Assembly: GCF_001278055.1 (NCBI RefSeq)
Contig: NZ_CP010802.1
Span: forward strand, 620,001 to 684,000
DNA: 64,000 nt
Origin: Desulfuromonas soudanensis
GTDB lineage: Bacteria > Desulfobacterota > Desulfuromonadia > Desulfuromonadales > WTL
Direction: 5' to 3'
This document shows positions 27,666 through 36,912 of the stretch, one piece after another. The translations under genes and the position numbers were made by a program. Each line of letters opens with the position of its first letter. Within the stretch, counting starts at the first letter, position 1. The notes under the pieces are model-generated. The model did no database searches and had not been told where the DNA came from. It saw nothing but the letters and a program-made list of their open reading frames with translations.

Positions 27666-28331
27666 ATGAAAAAGAAATTCGAACTGATCAGTTTCAAGCT
27701 CTGACCCTACGTCCAGAGGGCGGTCGTCCTGCTGAACGAAAAAGGGATCGAGTACGACGTCACCTACATCGACCTCAAGAACAAGCCCGACTGGTTCCTG
27801 CGCATCTCGCCCTTGGGGAAGGTTCCCGCCCTCAGGGTGGGGGAGACGGTCCTCTTCGAGTCGGCGGTCATTCTCGAGTACCTCGACGAGGTCACGCCCC
27901 CCTCCTTGCATCCCTCCGATCCCCTGCAAAAGGCCCTCAACCGGGCCTGGATCGAATTTACTTCCGAGCTCTTCGTCGATCTGTACCGGATGGCGCTGGC
28001 CGGGGACCGCGAAGCCTTCGAGGAGAATCTGGCCGCCGCCCGGAAAAAGCTCCAGCGCCTCGAGACTCAGCTCGCCGAGGGGCCCTTTTTCAACGGCGCT
28101 GGCTTTTCTCTCGTTGACGCCGCCATCGCCCCGGCTTTTTACCGTATCTCCCTGATGGACGGAATCCTCCCCCTCTCTCTTTTCGACCATCTCCCCAAGG
28201 TGCAGCGGTGGAGCAGCGCCCTCCTCGATCGGGAGTCGGTGCGCGCTTCGGTGGTGCCCGAGTTTCGCGATCTGTTCCGGGAGTATCTTGCCGCTGATGG
28301 AGGCTATCTGGGGAGCAGGATCGGCTCTTAA
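27666..28331 (+). CDS. Glutathione S-transferase/SspA-like selenoprotein (UPYVQR, in-frame UGA at codon 13)
   Basis: From the ATG at 27666 (AAGGAGG upstream) the frame reads 12 codons to an in-frame TGA (27702-27704) and then runs open to 28331, giving 221 residues. The N-terminus F-K-L-U13-P-Y-V-Q-R is the C-P-Y-V-Q-R of GST/stringent-starvation proteins with Sec for the catalytic Cys. V-P-A-L-R-V and E-S-A-V-I-L-E-Y-L complete the glutathione site, and a helical GST C-domain follows. A hairpin with a GGUC loop starting 17 nt after the UGA fits a SECIS. A calling program starting at the next Met would lose the active site. A glutathione- or thiol-dependent redox role is inferred; substrate unknown. 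Confidence 0.87.
27714..27734 (+). promoter_or_regulatory. Candidate SECIS hairpin of the GST-like gene
   Basis: AGGGC pairs with GUCCU around the loop GGUC, extended by CAG/CUG across a one-base bulge. The loop starts 17 nt after the UGA, nearly the same distance as in the other two UGA genes of this window, and again begins G-G-U. Confidence 0.65.
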
Positions 28332-28382
28332 GTGGGAGACGGTTATAAGGTAAAAAGAGGGGGGGCGATTCCCCTGAAAATG

Positions 28383-28422
28383 AGCACAAAAAAACCACCG
28401 TTGCCGGTGGTTTTTTTGTGCT
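28383..28422. terminator. Strong bidirectional terminator
   Basis: A perfect 18-bp inverted repeat with a TTGC loop: AGCAC, seven A, CCACCG on one arm and CGGTGG, seven T, GTGCT on the other. The T or A run next to the GC core gives a rho-independent terminator on either strand. It closes the GST-like gene (plus) and the lon-77-aa unit (minus). Confidence 0.92.
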
Positions 28423-28440
28423 TAACGAGGGCGTTCCGGT

Positions 28441-28674
28441 TCAGCGGTTCTCGCCGGCGGGAGCGCCCTGCATCATCATGGCGAACTGCAGGAGCTGCTG
28501 AATGTCGATGCCGCTCTTCTTGACGATGCCGAGGAGGACCGGCAACAGCTCCATCATGAAGGAGGGGTCGGCCATGGCGTCCGAAGCCAGGTCGGGGAGG
28601 GCTTCGAGGATAAAGGACTTCTTCTCGTCGAGGGGGAGGGCCATGACGGCGGTTTTGAGCTCGGAAACGGTCAT
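28441..28674 (-). CDS. Small hypothetical protein, 77 residues
   Basis: I do not recognise this protein. It is predicted fully helical, starting M-T-V-S-E-L-K-T-A-V-M-A-L-P, with a conserved-looking L-D-E-K-K-S-F-I-L-E-A-L-P and a Met-rich C-terminal half. It has no Cys and no membrane segment. GGAG lies 6 nt before the ATG. It begins 48 nt after the lon stop on the same strand and ends before the strong terminator, so it is probably co-transcribed with lon. An adaptor or regulator role can only be guessed. Confidence 0.65.
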   Translation of the reverse strand: MTVSELKTAVMALPLDEKKSFILEALPDLASDAMADPSFMMELLPVLLGIVKKSGIDIQQLLQFAMMMQGAPAGENR

Positions 28675-28722
28675 GCAAAACTCCAGGTTGAAGGTTGATG
28701 GAAAACAGGAGCAATGAAACGG

Positions 28723-31134
28723 CTACTGGTCAAAGGCGATGCGGTAGACGTCCCGGTATTCCCGGGCGAAGTGGACCTCGAGCCCCTCCTTGAGGTAGTC
28801 GGCGAGTTCCTGGAAGTCGTTGCGGTTCCCCTCGGGGAAGATCAACGTCTTCAGGCCGGCGCGGCGGGAGGCGATGGTCTTTTCCTTGACCCCGCCGATG
28901 GGGAGGACCCGGCCGGTCAACGTCAGCTCCCCGGTCATGCCGAGTTTTTTCTTCACCGGAATGCCGGTGATCATCGACAGGAGGGCGGTGGTCATGGTGA
29001 CGCCGGCGGAGGGGCCGTCCTTGGGGGTGGCCCCGGCGGGGACGTGCAGGTGGACGAAGTGGTTGTCGAAGTAGTCGGCGGCGGTGCCGTATTCTTCGAG
29101 GTGCGCCATGACGTAGGAGTAGGCGATCTCCGAGCTTTCCACCATGACGTTGCCGAGCTGCCCCGTCTGCTTGAATCCCTTGGTCTTGCTCGGCATGGCG
29201 GTGGCCTCGATCTGCAGCGTCGCGCCGCCGTGGCTGGTCCAGGCCAGGCCGGTGGCGACCCCGGCGACTCCTTCGAAAACCTCCTCGGTGGTGAAGACCG
29301 GCTGGCCGAGATAGGTCTGGAGATCTTTGGCGCCGATGACGATCTTTTCCTTGCTCCCGCCGGCAAAGGCCATGGCCGCCTTGCGCATGATCTTGCGGAT
29401 GCGGTTTTCCAGGGTGCGCACCCCGGCTTCCCGGGCGTAGCCGTCGATGATCGCCTTGAGGGCGGCGCGGCGGATGGTCACCTGCCCCTTGGCCAGGCCG
29501 TGCTTTTCCAACGCCTTGGGGATAAGGTAGCGCCTGGCGATTTCGACCTTCTCCTCGAGAATGTAGCCGGAGAGGTGGATCACCTCCGTGCGGTCGAGGA
29601 GGGCCGCCGGGATGGTGTCGATCTGGTTGGCGGTGGCGACGAAGAGGACGTTGGAGAGATCGAAGGGGACGTCGAGGTAATGGTCGCGGAAGGTGCTGTT
29701 TTGCTCCGGGTCGAGGACCTCGAGGAGGGCCGAGGCCGGATCCCCCTGGAAGGAGGCGCCGATCTTGTCGATTTCGTCGAGCATCAGCACCGGATTGGCG
29801 GTCCCGGCGCTCTTCATGGCCTGGATGAACTTGCCGGGCATGGCGCCGATGTAGGTGCGGCGATGCCCCTTGATCTCGGCCTCGTCCCGAATGCCGCCGA
29901 GGGAGAAGCGGTAGAACTGCCGGCCGAGGGCGCCGGCGATACTCTTGCCGATGGAGGTCTTGCCGACTCCGGGAGGGCCGACCAGGCAGAGGATCGAGCC
30001 GGAGATGTCCCCCTTCATCTTGCCGACGGCGATGAATTCGAGGATCCGCTCCTTGACGTCCTCCAGGCCGTAGTGGTCGCGGTCGAGGACGCGCCGGGCC
30101 TTGTCGAGGTTGAAGGAGTCGCGGCTGTGGAGCCCCCAGGGGAGAATCGTCAGCCAGTCGAGATAGTTGCGGGTGACGTTGTACTCGGGGCTGGAGGGTT
30201 CGATAAGGGCCAGCTTCTCCAGCTCCTCGGCAACGGTCTTTTCCGCTTCCGGGTTGAGTTTGAGCTTTTTCAGGCGTTTCTGGAATTTTTCTATTTCGGT
30301 CGTCTTCCCCTCTTTTTCAAGACCGAGTTCCTTCTTGATCGCCTTGAGCTGCTCCTTGAGGAAGAACTCCCGCTGCTGGGCCGAAACCTTCTCCTCGATC
30401 CCCTTGGTGATCTTGGTCTGCAGGCGCGAGACTGCAAGCTCCTTCTTCAGCAGGACCAGGACGAGATCGATGCGCTTGCGCACGTCGTAGTTGGCGAGGA
30501 TTTTCTGCAGCTCCTGGCCGTCGGCGCTGGTGAGGTTGGCGGCGAAATCGGCGAGCCGCCCCGGATCGTCCATGCTTGAGCGGTTGAGGAAGAGTTTGAT
30601 CTCCTCGGTATAGAGGGGGTTGATCTGCACCAGCTCCTTGAGGGTGCCGATGATCGCCATGGAGTAGGCCTTGAGCTCGGCGTTGACCTGGAGTTCAGGA
30701 GCTGAATGATACCGGACCCGGGCGAAGAGCCCGTCGCCGGCTTCGGAGATTTCCTCGATGGAGAAGCGCTCCATGCAATTGACGAGAAAGTGGGCCGTCT
30801 CATCGTCGGCATGAATGACCTTGAGAATCTTGCCGACGACGCCGACGCGGTGCAGATTCTCCGGCGAATCCTCGCCGTCGAGATCCCGGACCAGCACCAG
30901 GCCGATGGCCTGGGACGGGGTCTCCATCGCCTGACGCACGGCGGCGACCTCGGCCTGGCCGCTGATGGCCATGGGAATCAGCAGCCCGGGGAAGGCGGGG
31001 CGGGGGCGCAGGGGGAGGATCGGCAGCCCGGCGGGGAGGATCTCGCTGGCCAGGACGAGTCCATCTTCCTGTCCGGCGGTTTCGGGTGCGCCGTTAATCT
31101 CGGCGTCGATGATTTCTTCCGGCTCTTTGTCCAT
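28723..31134 (-). CDS. lon: ATP-dependent protease Lon
   Basis: This 803-residue cytoplasmic LonA protease has an N-terminal substrate domain ([14 protein letters not shown]), a coiled-coil region (about 190-260), AAA+ ATPase with Walker [10 protein letters not shown] and Walker [11 protein letters not shown], and the C-terminal protease domain. The catalytic Ser sits in K-D-G-P-S-A-G-V and the Lys in G-G-V-K-E-K. Length and motifs are complete. The first 35 residues form an acidic extension. A well-formed sigma-70 promoter lies 72 nt upstream and GAGGA precedes the ATG. Confidence 0.97.
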   Translation of the reverse strand: MDKEPEEIIDAEINGAPETAGQEDGLVLASEILPAGLPILPLRPRPAFPGLLIPMAISGQAEVAAVRQAMETPSQAIGLVLVRDLDGEDSPENLHRVGVVGKILKVIHADDETAHFLVNCMERFSIEEISEAGDGLFARVRYHSAPELQVNAELKAYSMAIIGTLKELVQINPLYTEEIKLFLNRSSMDDPGRLADFAANLTSADGQELQKILANYDVRKRIDLVLVLLKKELAVSRLQTKITKGIEEKVSAQQREFFLKEQLKAIKKELGLEKEGKTTEIEKFQKRLKKLKLNPEAEKTVAEELEKLALIEPSSPEYNVTRNYLDWLTILPWGLHSRDSFNLDKARRVLDRDHYGLEDVKERILEFIAVGKMKGDISGSILCLVGPPGVGKTSIGKSIAGALGRQFYRFSLGGIRDEAEIKGHRRTYIGAMPGKFIQAMKSAGTANPVLMLDEIDKIGASFQGDPASALLEVLDPEQNSTFRDHYLDVPFDLSNVLFVATANQIDTIPAALLDRTEVIHLSGYILEEKVEIARRYLIPKALEKHGLAKGQVTIRRAALKAIIDGYAREAGVRTLENRIRKIMRKAAMAFAGGSKEKIVIGAKDLQTYLGQPVFTTEEVFEGVAGVATGLAWTSHGGATLQIEATAMPSKTKGFKQTGQLGNVMVESSEIAYSYVMAHLEEYGTAADYFDNHFVHLHVPAGATPKDGPSAGVTMTTALLSMITGIPVKKKLGMTGELTLTGRVLPIGGVKEKTIASRRAGLKTLIFPEGNRNDFQELADYLKEGLEVHFAREYRDVYRIAFDQ

Positions 31135-31205
31135 CGGTGAATCCTCGGGGTGATCGGGGTCAGAATCGGGAAGCGAAGGGTTTTCCGCGGTGGTTGCAGA
31201 CCGTG

Positions 31206-31234
31206 AAATTAATCACTCAGGGGGGAAATGTCAA
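31206..31234 (-). promoter_or_regulatory. Sigma-70-type promoter of lon
   Basis: On the minus strand TTGACA (31234-31229), exactly 17 nt, and TAATTT (31211-31206). The -35 is consensus and the -10 matches 4 of 6 bases. It would leave a 5' leader of about 65 nt. No heat-shock sigma-32 box or CIRCE repeat was seen. Confidence 0.7.
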
Positions 31235-31274
31235 CCGCCGGGGCGATGAAATCATTGATCAGAGGCAAAAGCCT

Positions 31275-31374
31275 TAACGCAGAGGCGCTGAGAAGCAGAG
31301 AAGACCGGAAGGATCGAAACGATTTTCTGACCGTAGATTCCTCGCCATCTCTTCTTTTCTCCGGCTCAGCGTTA
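31275..31374. repeat. Dispersed repeat pair in the lon upstream gap
   Basis: 31275-31303 (TAACGCAGAGGCGCTGAGAA and onward) and 31351-31374 (ends CGGCTCAGCGTTATA) are opposite-sense copies of the intergenic repeat also found near 21900, 38360 and 62141. They lie in the 320-nt gene-free gap 31135-31454; apart from the lon promoter nothing else is seen there. Confidence 0.6.
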
Positions 31375-31454
31375 TAAATGCCTTTTGCTTGAAAAGCGTG
31401 TTGAGCAAAGCGGCGGTCATTGGGCGTTGAGTGTGGAATCGTTACGCAGGTCGT

Positions 31455-32471
31455 CTAAAAAGCGGTGCGCAGGGCCAGGTGAAAAACGACATCCGGCGAG
31501 GTTCTGACGGCCAGGTCCTCGCCGACTCCGAGGTCGAGCCATCCTTCCGGCCACAGCCCGAGGGTGCCGCCGAGGGTCAGCTGCGCCGTCGGCGACGCCA
31601 GCTCATCGAGGTCGCTCCCCCCGTAAAAGGGGGTGTGACCGTCGAGTTGCACCTTGAGAGCCAGCCGCTCCCAGGGGGCCCAGCCGCTGCCGAGGGTGGC
31701 GAAGCCGGCCAGATTGCGCTGCTGGCCGGGGAGGACCCGGCCGTCGGAGAGGAGCATCATTCCGGCGGCGCCGTAGAGGCTGCCGCGGCCGAGGGAGGCG
31801 CGCCAGGAATTTTCGGCGGAGAGCCACAGGGCGAGATCGGTGCTGCCGCTGCCGAGGAGGCGGTCGCTGTCGCCGGTGGGGAGTTTGAGCGAGGAGTGCA
31901 GAGCCAGGGCACTGCGGGCTCCTGAAGGCTCCTCCCGGCGCGAGAGCTGCCAGGCGGCGGTCAGGCGCAGGTCGCCGAAACCTTCCGTGGATTCGTCGAC
32001 GTTGACGAGTTCCACGCCGTCGCGGCTGTAGCGGTAGGCGAGACGGTCGACAGGTCTTTCGTCCCGACCCCCCTGGGGAAGATTGAAGGTGTCGTGCCAG
32101 TCGACGATGAAGCGGTCGAGAAATCCCTTGCGGTGCATCACCCAGGGGATCTCGACCCCGACTTCGAAGTCATTGCCGATCCCGTGCCGCACTTCCAGGG
32201 TGAGGCGGCTGGTTTCGCCGTCGAAGAGGAGGCTCTCGGAGTTGTCGCTGCTGCCGGTGTTGTTGCTCGCCAGAAAGAGACGCAGGGCGGCGGCGGTTTT
32301 CCCCGGTGCCAGGACGGTGGATTCTGCCGCCCCGGGGAGGCCGAAGATCTGAATCAGCGGGCTCTGGTTGCTGAGGGAAAAGGGGGCCAGCAGCTCGGCG
32401 TCGGCGGCGCCGGGGGGGGGAAGGAGCACGAAGGCGATCAGCAAGGCCCAAAGAAGACGCGCAGTCGGCAT
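31455..32471 (-). CDS. DUF3187 outer-membrane-like protein
   Basis: This 338-residue exported protein has a signal peptide (residues 1-25, ending A-D-A). It then has alternating beta-strand sequence ending in a C-terminal Phe (A-L-R-T-A-F), the mark of an outer-membrane barrel. S-N-Q-S-P-L-I-Q-I-F-G-L-P and the G-V-E-I-P-W-V-M-H-R-K-G-F-L-D region match DUF3187. AGGAG lies before the ATG. It starts 19 nt after gspN, so it is the last gene of the type II secretion operon. Whether it serves secretion or is simply co-transcribed is not known. Confidence 0.85.
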   Translation of the reverse strand: MPTARLLWALLIAFVLLPPPGAADAELLAPFSLSNQSPLIQIFGLPGAAESTVLAPGKTAAALRLFLASNNTGSSDNSESLLFDGETSRLTLEVRHGIGNDFEVGVEIPWVMHRKGFLDRFIVDWHDTFNLPQGGRDERPVDRLAYRYSRDGVELVNVDESTEGFGDLRLTAAWQLSRREEPSGARSALALHSSLKLPTGDSDRLLGSGSTDLALWLSAENSWRASLGRGSLYGAAGMMLLSDGRVLPGQQRNLAGFATLGSGWAPWERLALKVQLDGHTPFYGGSDLDELASPTAQLTLGGTLGLWPEGWLDLGVGEDLAVRTSPDVVFHLALRTAF

Positions 32472-32490
32472 AGAAGAGACTCCTGAGACA

Positions 32491-33381
32491 CTAACGCAGG
32501 ACCGGGTTGCCCAGGGTGCCGGAGAGACGCAGGAGGTAGCTGCCGTCCCGGGCCGGCTTGACCAGCAGTTCGAGGAGGTCGAGGAGTGCGCGGTCGAGCC
32601 GGGGTGAAGGCTTCAGGGTGACATTGAGGTTGATGCGGCTCCGCTGCAGAGGCTGGGCCAGAAGGAGGGTTCCGGTGCCGCTGACGGCCAGGTCACCCCC
32701 CTCACCTTTGAGCTGGTTGATTTTCAGCGCCGTCCCCTTGCCGCTCCCCTCGAGGGTGAGGGTTCCGAGATTCAAGGTGTCGACGGCGGCGCCGACATTC
32801 TTGAGCCCCCGCAGCTGCACGGCTCCGAGTTGAACGTGCAGGGCGCTCTCCGTCGTCGCCTGCAGGGGGAAGGCGCTGAGGAGGGTGGCGCTGTTTACCG
32901 TGCCGCCGATCTGCAGGGATGAACCGGGGGCGAGCTGTTCGTCGAAGGGGATCCGGTGCAGCTCTCCGGTCACCGATCCGCCGCGGCGGGCGGAAAGCTC
33001 GATCGTCCCCCCCTGCAGGCCGGCGCTGGCCTGAACTCCGGGGCGGGAGGTGAAGAGAGTGAGCCAGAGGGGGCGCAGGCGCAGCCTGTCGAAGGTGTAG
33101 GCCCGTTCGTCGGGGAGGGGCGGCCGGACGGTGAGGGTCTGGCTGCCGAGTCCCGGGGGAAAGAGGAGGTTCAGGCCGGCGAGTTCGACCCGGACCGGGG
33201 TGCGGGAGGAAATTTCCCCTTCAAGGCGCGCCTGGAGGGCGGCGGTGGGGAAGAAGAGATAGAAGCCGAGCAGCGCTCCTGAAAGAAGAACGGCGAAGGC
33301 GCCGAGGTAAAAGGAGATCCCCCGGGTCGTCCGTGGTTTTCTCCGCAGCGCTCCGGGAAGGGAAAAGCGGAAGCGTCTCAT
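32491..33381 (-). CDS. gspN: Type II secretion system protein GspN
   Basis: This 296-residue inner-membrane protein has a short basic cytoplasmic N-terminus, one membrane helix (about residues 26-47) and a beta-rich periplasmic domain with the GspN pattern (V-R-V-E-L-A-G-L-N-L-L-F-P-P-G near 65). GspN is an accessory component of some type II systems. Its ATG overlaps the gspM stop (ATGA), showing coupling. Similarity is at the level of layout plus operon position. Confidence 0.87.
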   Translation of the reverse strand: MRRFRFSLPGALRRKPRTTRGISFYLGAFAVLLSGALLGFYLFFPTAALQARLEGEISSRTPVRVELAGLNLLFPPGLGSQTLTVRPPLPDERAYTFDRLRLRPLWLTLFTSRPGVQASAGLQGGTIELSARRGGSVTGELHRIPFDEQLAPGSSLQIGGTVNSATLLSAFPLQATTESALHVQLGAVQLRGLKNVGAAVDTLNLGTLTLEGSGKGTALKINQLKGEGGDLAVSGTGTLLLAQPLQRSRINLNVTLKPSPRLDRALLDLLELLVKPARDGSYLLRLSGTLGNPVLR

Positions 33382-33905
33382 GCGTTCCTTTCGTAGGCGG
33401 AAATGGTCAGCACGGCATCGAACTGCGCCTTGTTGTCGAAGCGAACCTTCAGCCGCAGGTTCTTGACCTGGAGAAAGGCGTCGGCGGTGTCGATCTGGTA
33501 GAGGATCCGCACCAGCTGGTCGAGGGCGATCTTTTCGAGCTTGATCTCCACCGACTCTTCCTTGAACTCGTCCTTGACGGCGACCGGCTGCGGGCGCATG
33601 TACACCAGGTTCTCCCGGCTGGCGATCTGGCCGGTGAGATTCTCGACGAAAGAGAAGAGGGAGAAGGTGCGGTTCGAACCGCCGCGGCGCTCGGCCTGCG
33701 TCAAGGCGCCCTGCAAGGAGAGGTATCTCTGGCGCAGGACCTGGACCTCCTGAAGCTGCCGCTGCCGCGAGGCGATCTGGCTGTCGAGGCGGGCGATGGC
33801 GCTCTGGTAGGGAGAAACGATCCCCAGATAGAAAACGGCGATCAGCACCGCGGCCAGGCCGATGATCAGGGCGTTGCGGTCCCGGGGGCTCAGGTTGGAA
33901 ATCAT
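33378..33905 (-). CDS. gspM: Type II secretion system protein GspM
   Basis: This 175-residue bitopic inner-membrane protein has the GspM start L-S-P-R-D-R-N-A-L-I-I-G-L-A-A, a helix near residues 12-31, a coiled-coil (about 35-65) and a ferredoxin-like periplasmic domain. It pairs with GspL to hold the ATPase platform. Its ATG lies inside the last codons of gspL (4-nt overlap), and gspN starts inside its stop. Confidence 0.9.
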   Translation of the reverse strand: MISNLSPRDRNALIIGLAAVLIAVFYLGIVSPYQSAIARLDSQIASRQRQLQEVQVLRQRYLSLQGALTQAERRGGSNRTFSLFSFVENLTGQIASRENLVYMRPQPVAVKDEFKEESVEIKLEKIALDQLVRILYQIDTADAFLQVKNLRLKVRFDNKAQFDAVLTISAYERNA

Positions 33906-35302
33906 GGGCTCTCCTTTGGGGCCAGAAGCGGCAGCTGGAGGCGAAAGTCGACGAGGCTGCCGTCGAGGCTCATCTTGGCGTCGGAGATCTGCGGCGTACC
34001 GAACATCGGCGAGGCCCCGAGGCTCTGGGCCAGGCGATTGATGGCGTCGAAGGAGGTGGTGGAGCCGTCGAGACGCAGGGTTTCGGGCGTATAGGTGAAT
34101 TCGCGGATGTCGACCCTGAGGTCGGCCGGGGTGCGCAGGGAGATCTCGTTGAGGAGCGTTAAGGCCGAACCCTGGGGACCGACGCCGAGAAGACGGGCCC
34201 GATTCTCCAGCTCGTTGATTTTGCTCTGCATCTGCATCGGCACCTCGGCCAGGAGGGGCGTCCCGGGAAAGGTCTCCCGGAAAGCCCGGGTCATCTCCTG
34301 ACGCAGACTCTCGGCCTGCCGCGCCCGGTCGGCATAGCCGAGCCAGGCCGAGGCGATAAAGAGCGAGAGGCCGAGGGTCGCCAGGATGGCGGCGGCGATC
34401 AGCCCGCGCTTCAAGGCTCCCCACTCGCTCTTCAGGGCAAAGGCGCCGCGGCGGAAGTTGATCCCTCCTTCCTTTTCTCCCCGGGCGGCCCGCAGGGCGA
34501 GGGCGACGGCGGGGATGAATTCGGGCGGCACCTCGGCGCCGTCGAGGAAGAAGGGGGGGATCATCACCTTCTCCCATTGGCGGGAGAGGGCATCGAGAAG
34601 GGAAGGGGTCGCCCCCGCTCCGATGGGGACCAGGACCAGGCCGCTGCGGCCGGCCCCCCGCTGCAGGGCCTCGCTCTCCTTGAGGACGAAGGAGAGGATT
34701 TTATCCTCCGGCGGCATGGTGGAGACGGGGAGGAGGCGGTGATCGAGGACCCGGCCATCTTCCACCAGGGCGACGATGATTTCTTCTTCAAAGAGGAGGG
34801 CGAGAATCCCCTCGGGGATCTGGCTGCGCAGCCCCGCCGCCTGGGCGAAGGGGGCGAGGTCGAGGGTCTGCAGCGGCAAACCGGCGGCATCGAAGGGGGC
34901 CAGAACCGGGGCGATGACCGCGGGGTCGACGGCGGCGGCGGTGACGGCGAAGATCCCCTCGTCTTCCCGGGGGGCCTGGTGGGCGAGGATGAAGTCGTCG
35001 ATGGACGTCGGCAGGCGGGCCGCCAGCTCGAAGGGGAGGGCGGCGGCGATCTTCCGCGACTCGGCAAAGGGGAAGGTCAGGCGGCGGACGAAGGCCGCCC
35101 CGGCGGGGAGGGCCGCAGCCATCCGGTCGCCGAGCTGCTTGTCGGCGCCGAGGAGCTCCTGCAGGGCCGAGTCCGGCTCCCCGGGAGGGTCGCAGGGAGC
35201 GTGCAGGATGGCAAGGAGGCGGATTTCCCCCTTCTCCTCGCCGGCGATGGCGACCCGCACCGAGCTGCGGTCGATGTCGATTCCGATAAAACGTCTGGAC
35301 AT
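33902..35302 (-). CDS. gspL: Type II secretion system protein GspL
   Basis: This 466-residue protein has an actin-like cytoplasmic domain (F-I-G-I-D-I-D-R-S-S-V-R at the start), a membrane helix near residues 305-330 and a periplasmic fold that pairs with GspM. It links the ATPase GspE to the inner-membrane platform. It is longer in the cytoplasmic part than E. coli GspL, in the PilM-like manner usual for this bacterial group. It begins 8 nt after gspK. Confidence 0.9.
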   Translation of the reverse strand: MSRRFIGIDIDRSSVRVAIAGEEKGEIRLLAILHAPCDPPGEPDSALQELLGADKQLGDRMAAALPAGAAFVRRLTFPFAESRKIAAALPFELAARLPTSIDDFILAHQAPREDEGIFAVTAAAVDPAVIAPVLAPFDAAGLPLQTLDLAPFAQAAGLRSQIPEGILALLFEEEIIVALVEDGRVLDHRLLPVSTMPPEDKILSFVLKESEALQRGAGRSGLVLVPIGAGATPSLLDALSRQWEKVMIPPFFLDGAEVPPEFIPAVALALRAARGEKEGGINFRRGAFALKSEWGALKRGLIAAAILATLGLSLFIASAWLGYADRARQAESLRQEMTRAFRETFPGTPLLAEVPMQMQSKINELENRARLLGVGPQGSALTLLNEISLRTPADLRVDIREFTYTPETLRLDGSTTSFDAINRLAQSLGASPMFGTPQISDAKMSLDGSLVDFRLQLPLLAPKESP

Positions 35303-35310
35303 GGCTGTTT

Positions 35311-36297
35311 TTAGTTCACCTTGATGTAGAGGAGTTTGTCTCCGGTCTTTTGTACGAACGCTTCGATCCTGCGGACGCCGTCGCCGACTCCGCCTTCGGA
35401 GTCGATGCGGTAGGTGTCGCTCTTCACGGTCAATCCGGCGGTTGAAATCCGCGAATAGTCTCCCGCAGAGATTCCCTGGATATTTTTGATTTCTGAAATA
35501 TTCTTGATCGGTTCCACCTGGCGCTGAGCGGCGATCAGTTCGGCGGCGTTTTCAGCATCGGCCATGGTCGTGATGGTACCCCCTGCGATGACGGCCGCCA
35601 GAACCTGAGGAGAGGCCGTGTTCACATTGATGGTGGTGCTCCCGTTCACCGTGAGGTGGGGTGCGACCTGTTTGAGAACCTCAGGAGTGAAGCCGCGGAT
35701 CAGTCTCAATTCCTCAATCGAGGTGATGCGTCCGTTTCGACTGGGGTAAGGCGCATCCAGTCTCAAATAATAGGGAGCTTCCACCCCCCGGGCATTGATC
35801 GGCGGGTCGTTGAGGCCCAGATTGATTTCTGTCGTCTCCTCATCGCCCTCATCGAGCCAGTCGACTAAGGCGGCGACAAGATTCTCGGGTTCGGGAAGGC
35901 CGAGAAGGGAAAAGAGTTCGTAGACCTGGCGCACCCTTGTGGAATCTGGATTTTTTCCGATGCGGTTCCACAAATTGTTGATGTCGAGTTTGCCCCCCTG
36001 GTCCTCGATCGAGACCGAAAGAAAACCGTCACCCACCGGGTAGTTGGCGACGCCCTGGGCCCACATTTCATTGCCGGCGTCGTAGTCGTTTGTGTCGCTT
36101 TGCAGCAGGACCCGGCCGACGGTCACCCCTCCCTTGGAGAGATAATAGGCACGGGTGCTGTCGCGAAACGTCTCGGTGAGGCGCAGATCGACCAGGGTCG
36201 AAAAGGCGAATTCGGTGAGGAGCGCCGCCAGCATCGCCACAATCATCAGGACGAGCAGGAGCGCCATCCCCCGCTCTTCGCGGAGCACCGAAGTCAT
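35311..36297 (-). CDS. gspK: Type II secretion minor pseudopilin GspK
   Basis: This 328-residue protein has a prepilin-type leader (R-E-E-R-G then M-A-L-L-L-V-L-M-I-V-A-M-L) and the long GspK globular domain with W-L-D-E-G-D-E and the helix-hairpin-like I-N-V-N-T-A-S-P-Q-V-L. GspK caps the pseudopilus tip with GspI and GspJ. It lacks Glu at position +5 of the mature protein, which is normal for GspK. The ATG at 36297 overlaps the gspJ stop by 4 nt. Confidence 0.93.
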   Translation of the reverse strand: MTSVLREERGMALLLVLMIVAMLAALLTEFAFSTLVDLRLTETFRDSTRAYYLSKGGVTVGRVLLQSDTNDYDAGNEMWAQGVANYPVGDGFLSVSIEDQGGKLDINNLWNRIGKNPDSTRVRQVYELFSLLGLPEPENLVAALVDWLDEGDEETTEINLGLNDPPINARGVEAPYYLRLDAPYPSRNGRITSIEELRLIRGFTPEVLKQVAPHLTVNGSTTINVNTASPQVLAAVIAGGTITTMADAENAAELIAAQRQVEPIKNISEIKNIQGISAGDYSRISTAGLTVKSDTYRIDSEGGVGDGVRRIEAFVQKTGDKLLYIKVN

Positions 36298-36905
36298 GGC
36301 GTGGCCTCGACCCTGGGGACGTCGAAGACGGTGCGAAAGGGGATGAGGCCGGTGCCGATGCGCATCGTCAGGGTCAGCTCCACCATCTCCGGCACGCCCC
36401 TGTCCCATTCGTCGAGCCAGTCGCCGCCGCTGAAAAACCGCCACTGCATGGTGTCGACCCCCGTGGCGAGGCGGTACTCGCGCCCGGGGTCCCCTGGATC
36501 GCCGAGGAGGGAAGCCTCGCGGCGCAGCAGGACCTTGCCGTCGTCTTCGGCCTCGGTGTCATCCTTGAGCTGGTAACGGACCAGCGAAATGCCTCCGAGC
36601 CGCCCGCCGGCGGGTGTGGAACCGGTGGTGGAGAGTTCGAGAAACGGCTCCCCCTCCGAAGTCTCGCCGCCGGTAAAGACGGTGCGCGGGTTGGAGGAGA
36701 CCCGGTAGGCGCCGCGGATCTCCCGTCCGATGCGGTCGAAGATGACCCGGGCGCGGTGATAGCTTTCGCCGTCCTCCTCGATGCGATTCCTGGCCCCGGT
36801 CACCGAGGTGACGACGCCGTAGACCATCGTCAGCAGGAGGGTGACGATGGTCACCGCGACCATGATTTCGACCAGGGTGAACCCCCGGCTGCTGCCTGCC
36901 CTCAT
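36294..36905 (-). CDS. gspJ: Type II secretion minor pseudopilin GspJ
   Basis: This 203-residue prepilin-like protein has the N-methylation/cleavage site S-R-G-F-T-L-V-E-I-M-V-A-V-T with Glu at +5, a hydrophobic helix and a C-terminal globular domain (M-Q-W-R-F-F-S-G-G-D-W-L near 155). It forms the tip complex with GspI and GspK, is cleaved by a prepilin peptidase not in this window, and follows gspI by 7 nt. Confidence 0.93.
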   Translation of the reverse strand: MRAGSSRGFTLVEIMVAVTIVTLLLTMVYGVVTSVTGARNRIEEDGESYHRARVIFDRIGREIRGAYRVSSNPRTVFTGGETSEGEPFLELSTTGSTPAGGRLGGISLVRYQLKDDTEAEDDGKVLLRREASLLGDPGDPGREYRLATGVDTMQWRFFSGGDWLDEWDRGVPEMVELTLTMRIGTGLIPFRTVFDVPRVEATP

Positions 36906-36912
36906 CGCCGTC

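Noticed and set aside
33650-33700. tRNA T-loop-like GGTTCGAACC
   Set aside because: It lies inside gspM coding sequence and no acceptor or anticodon stem surrounds it.
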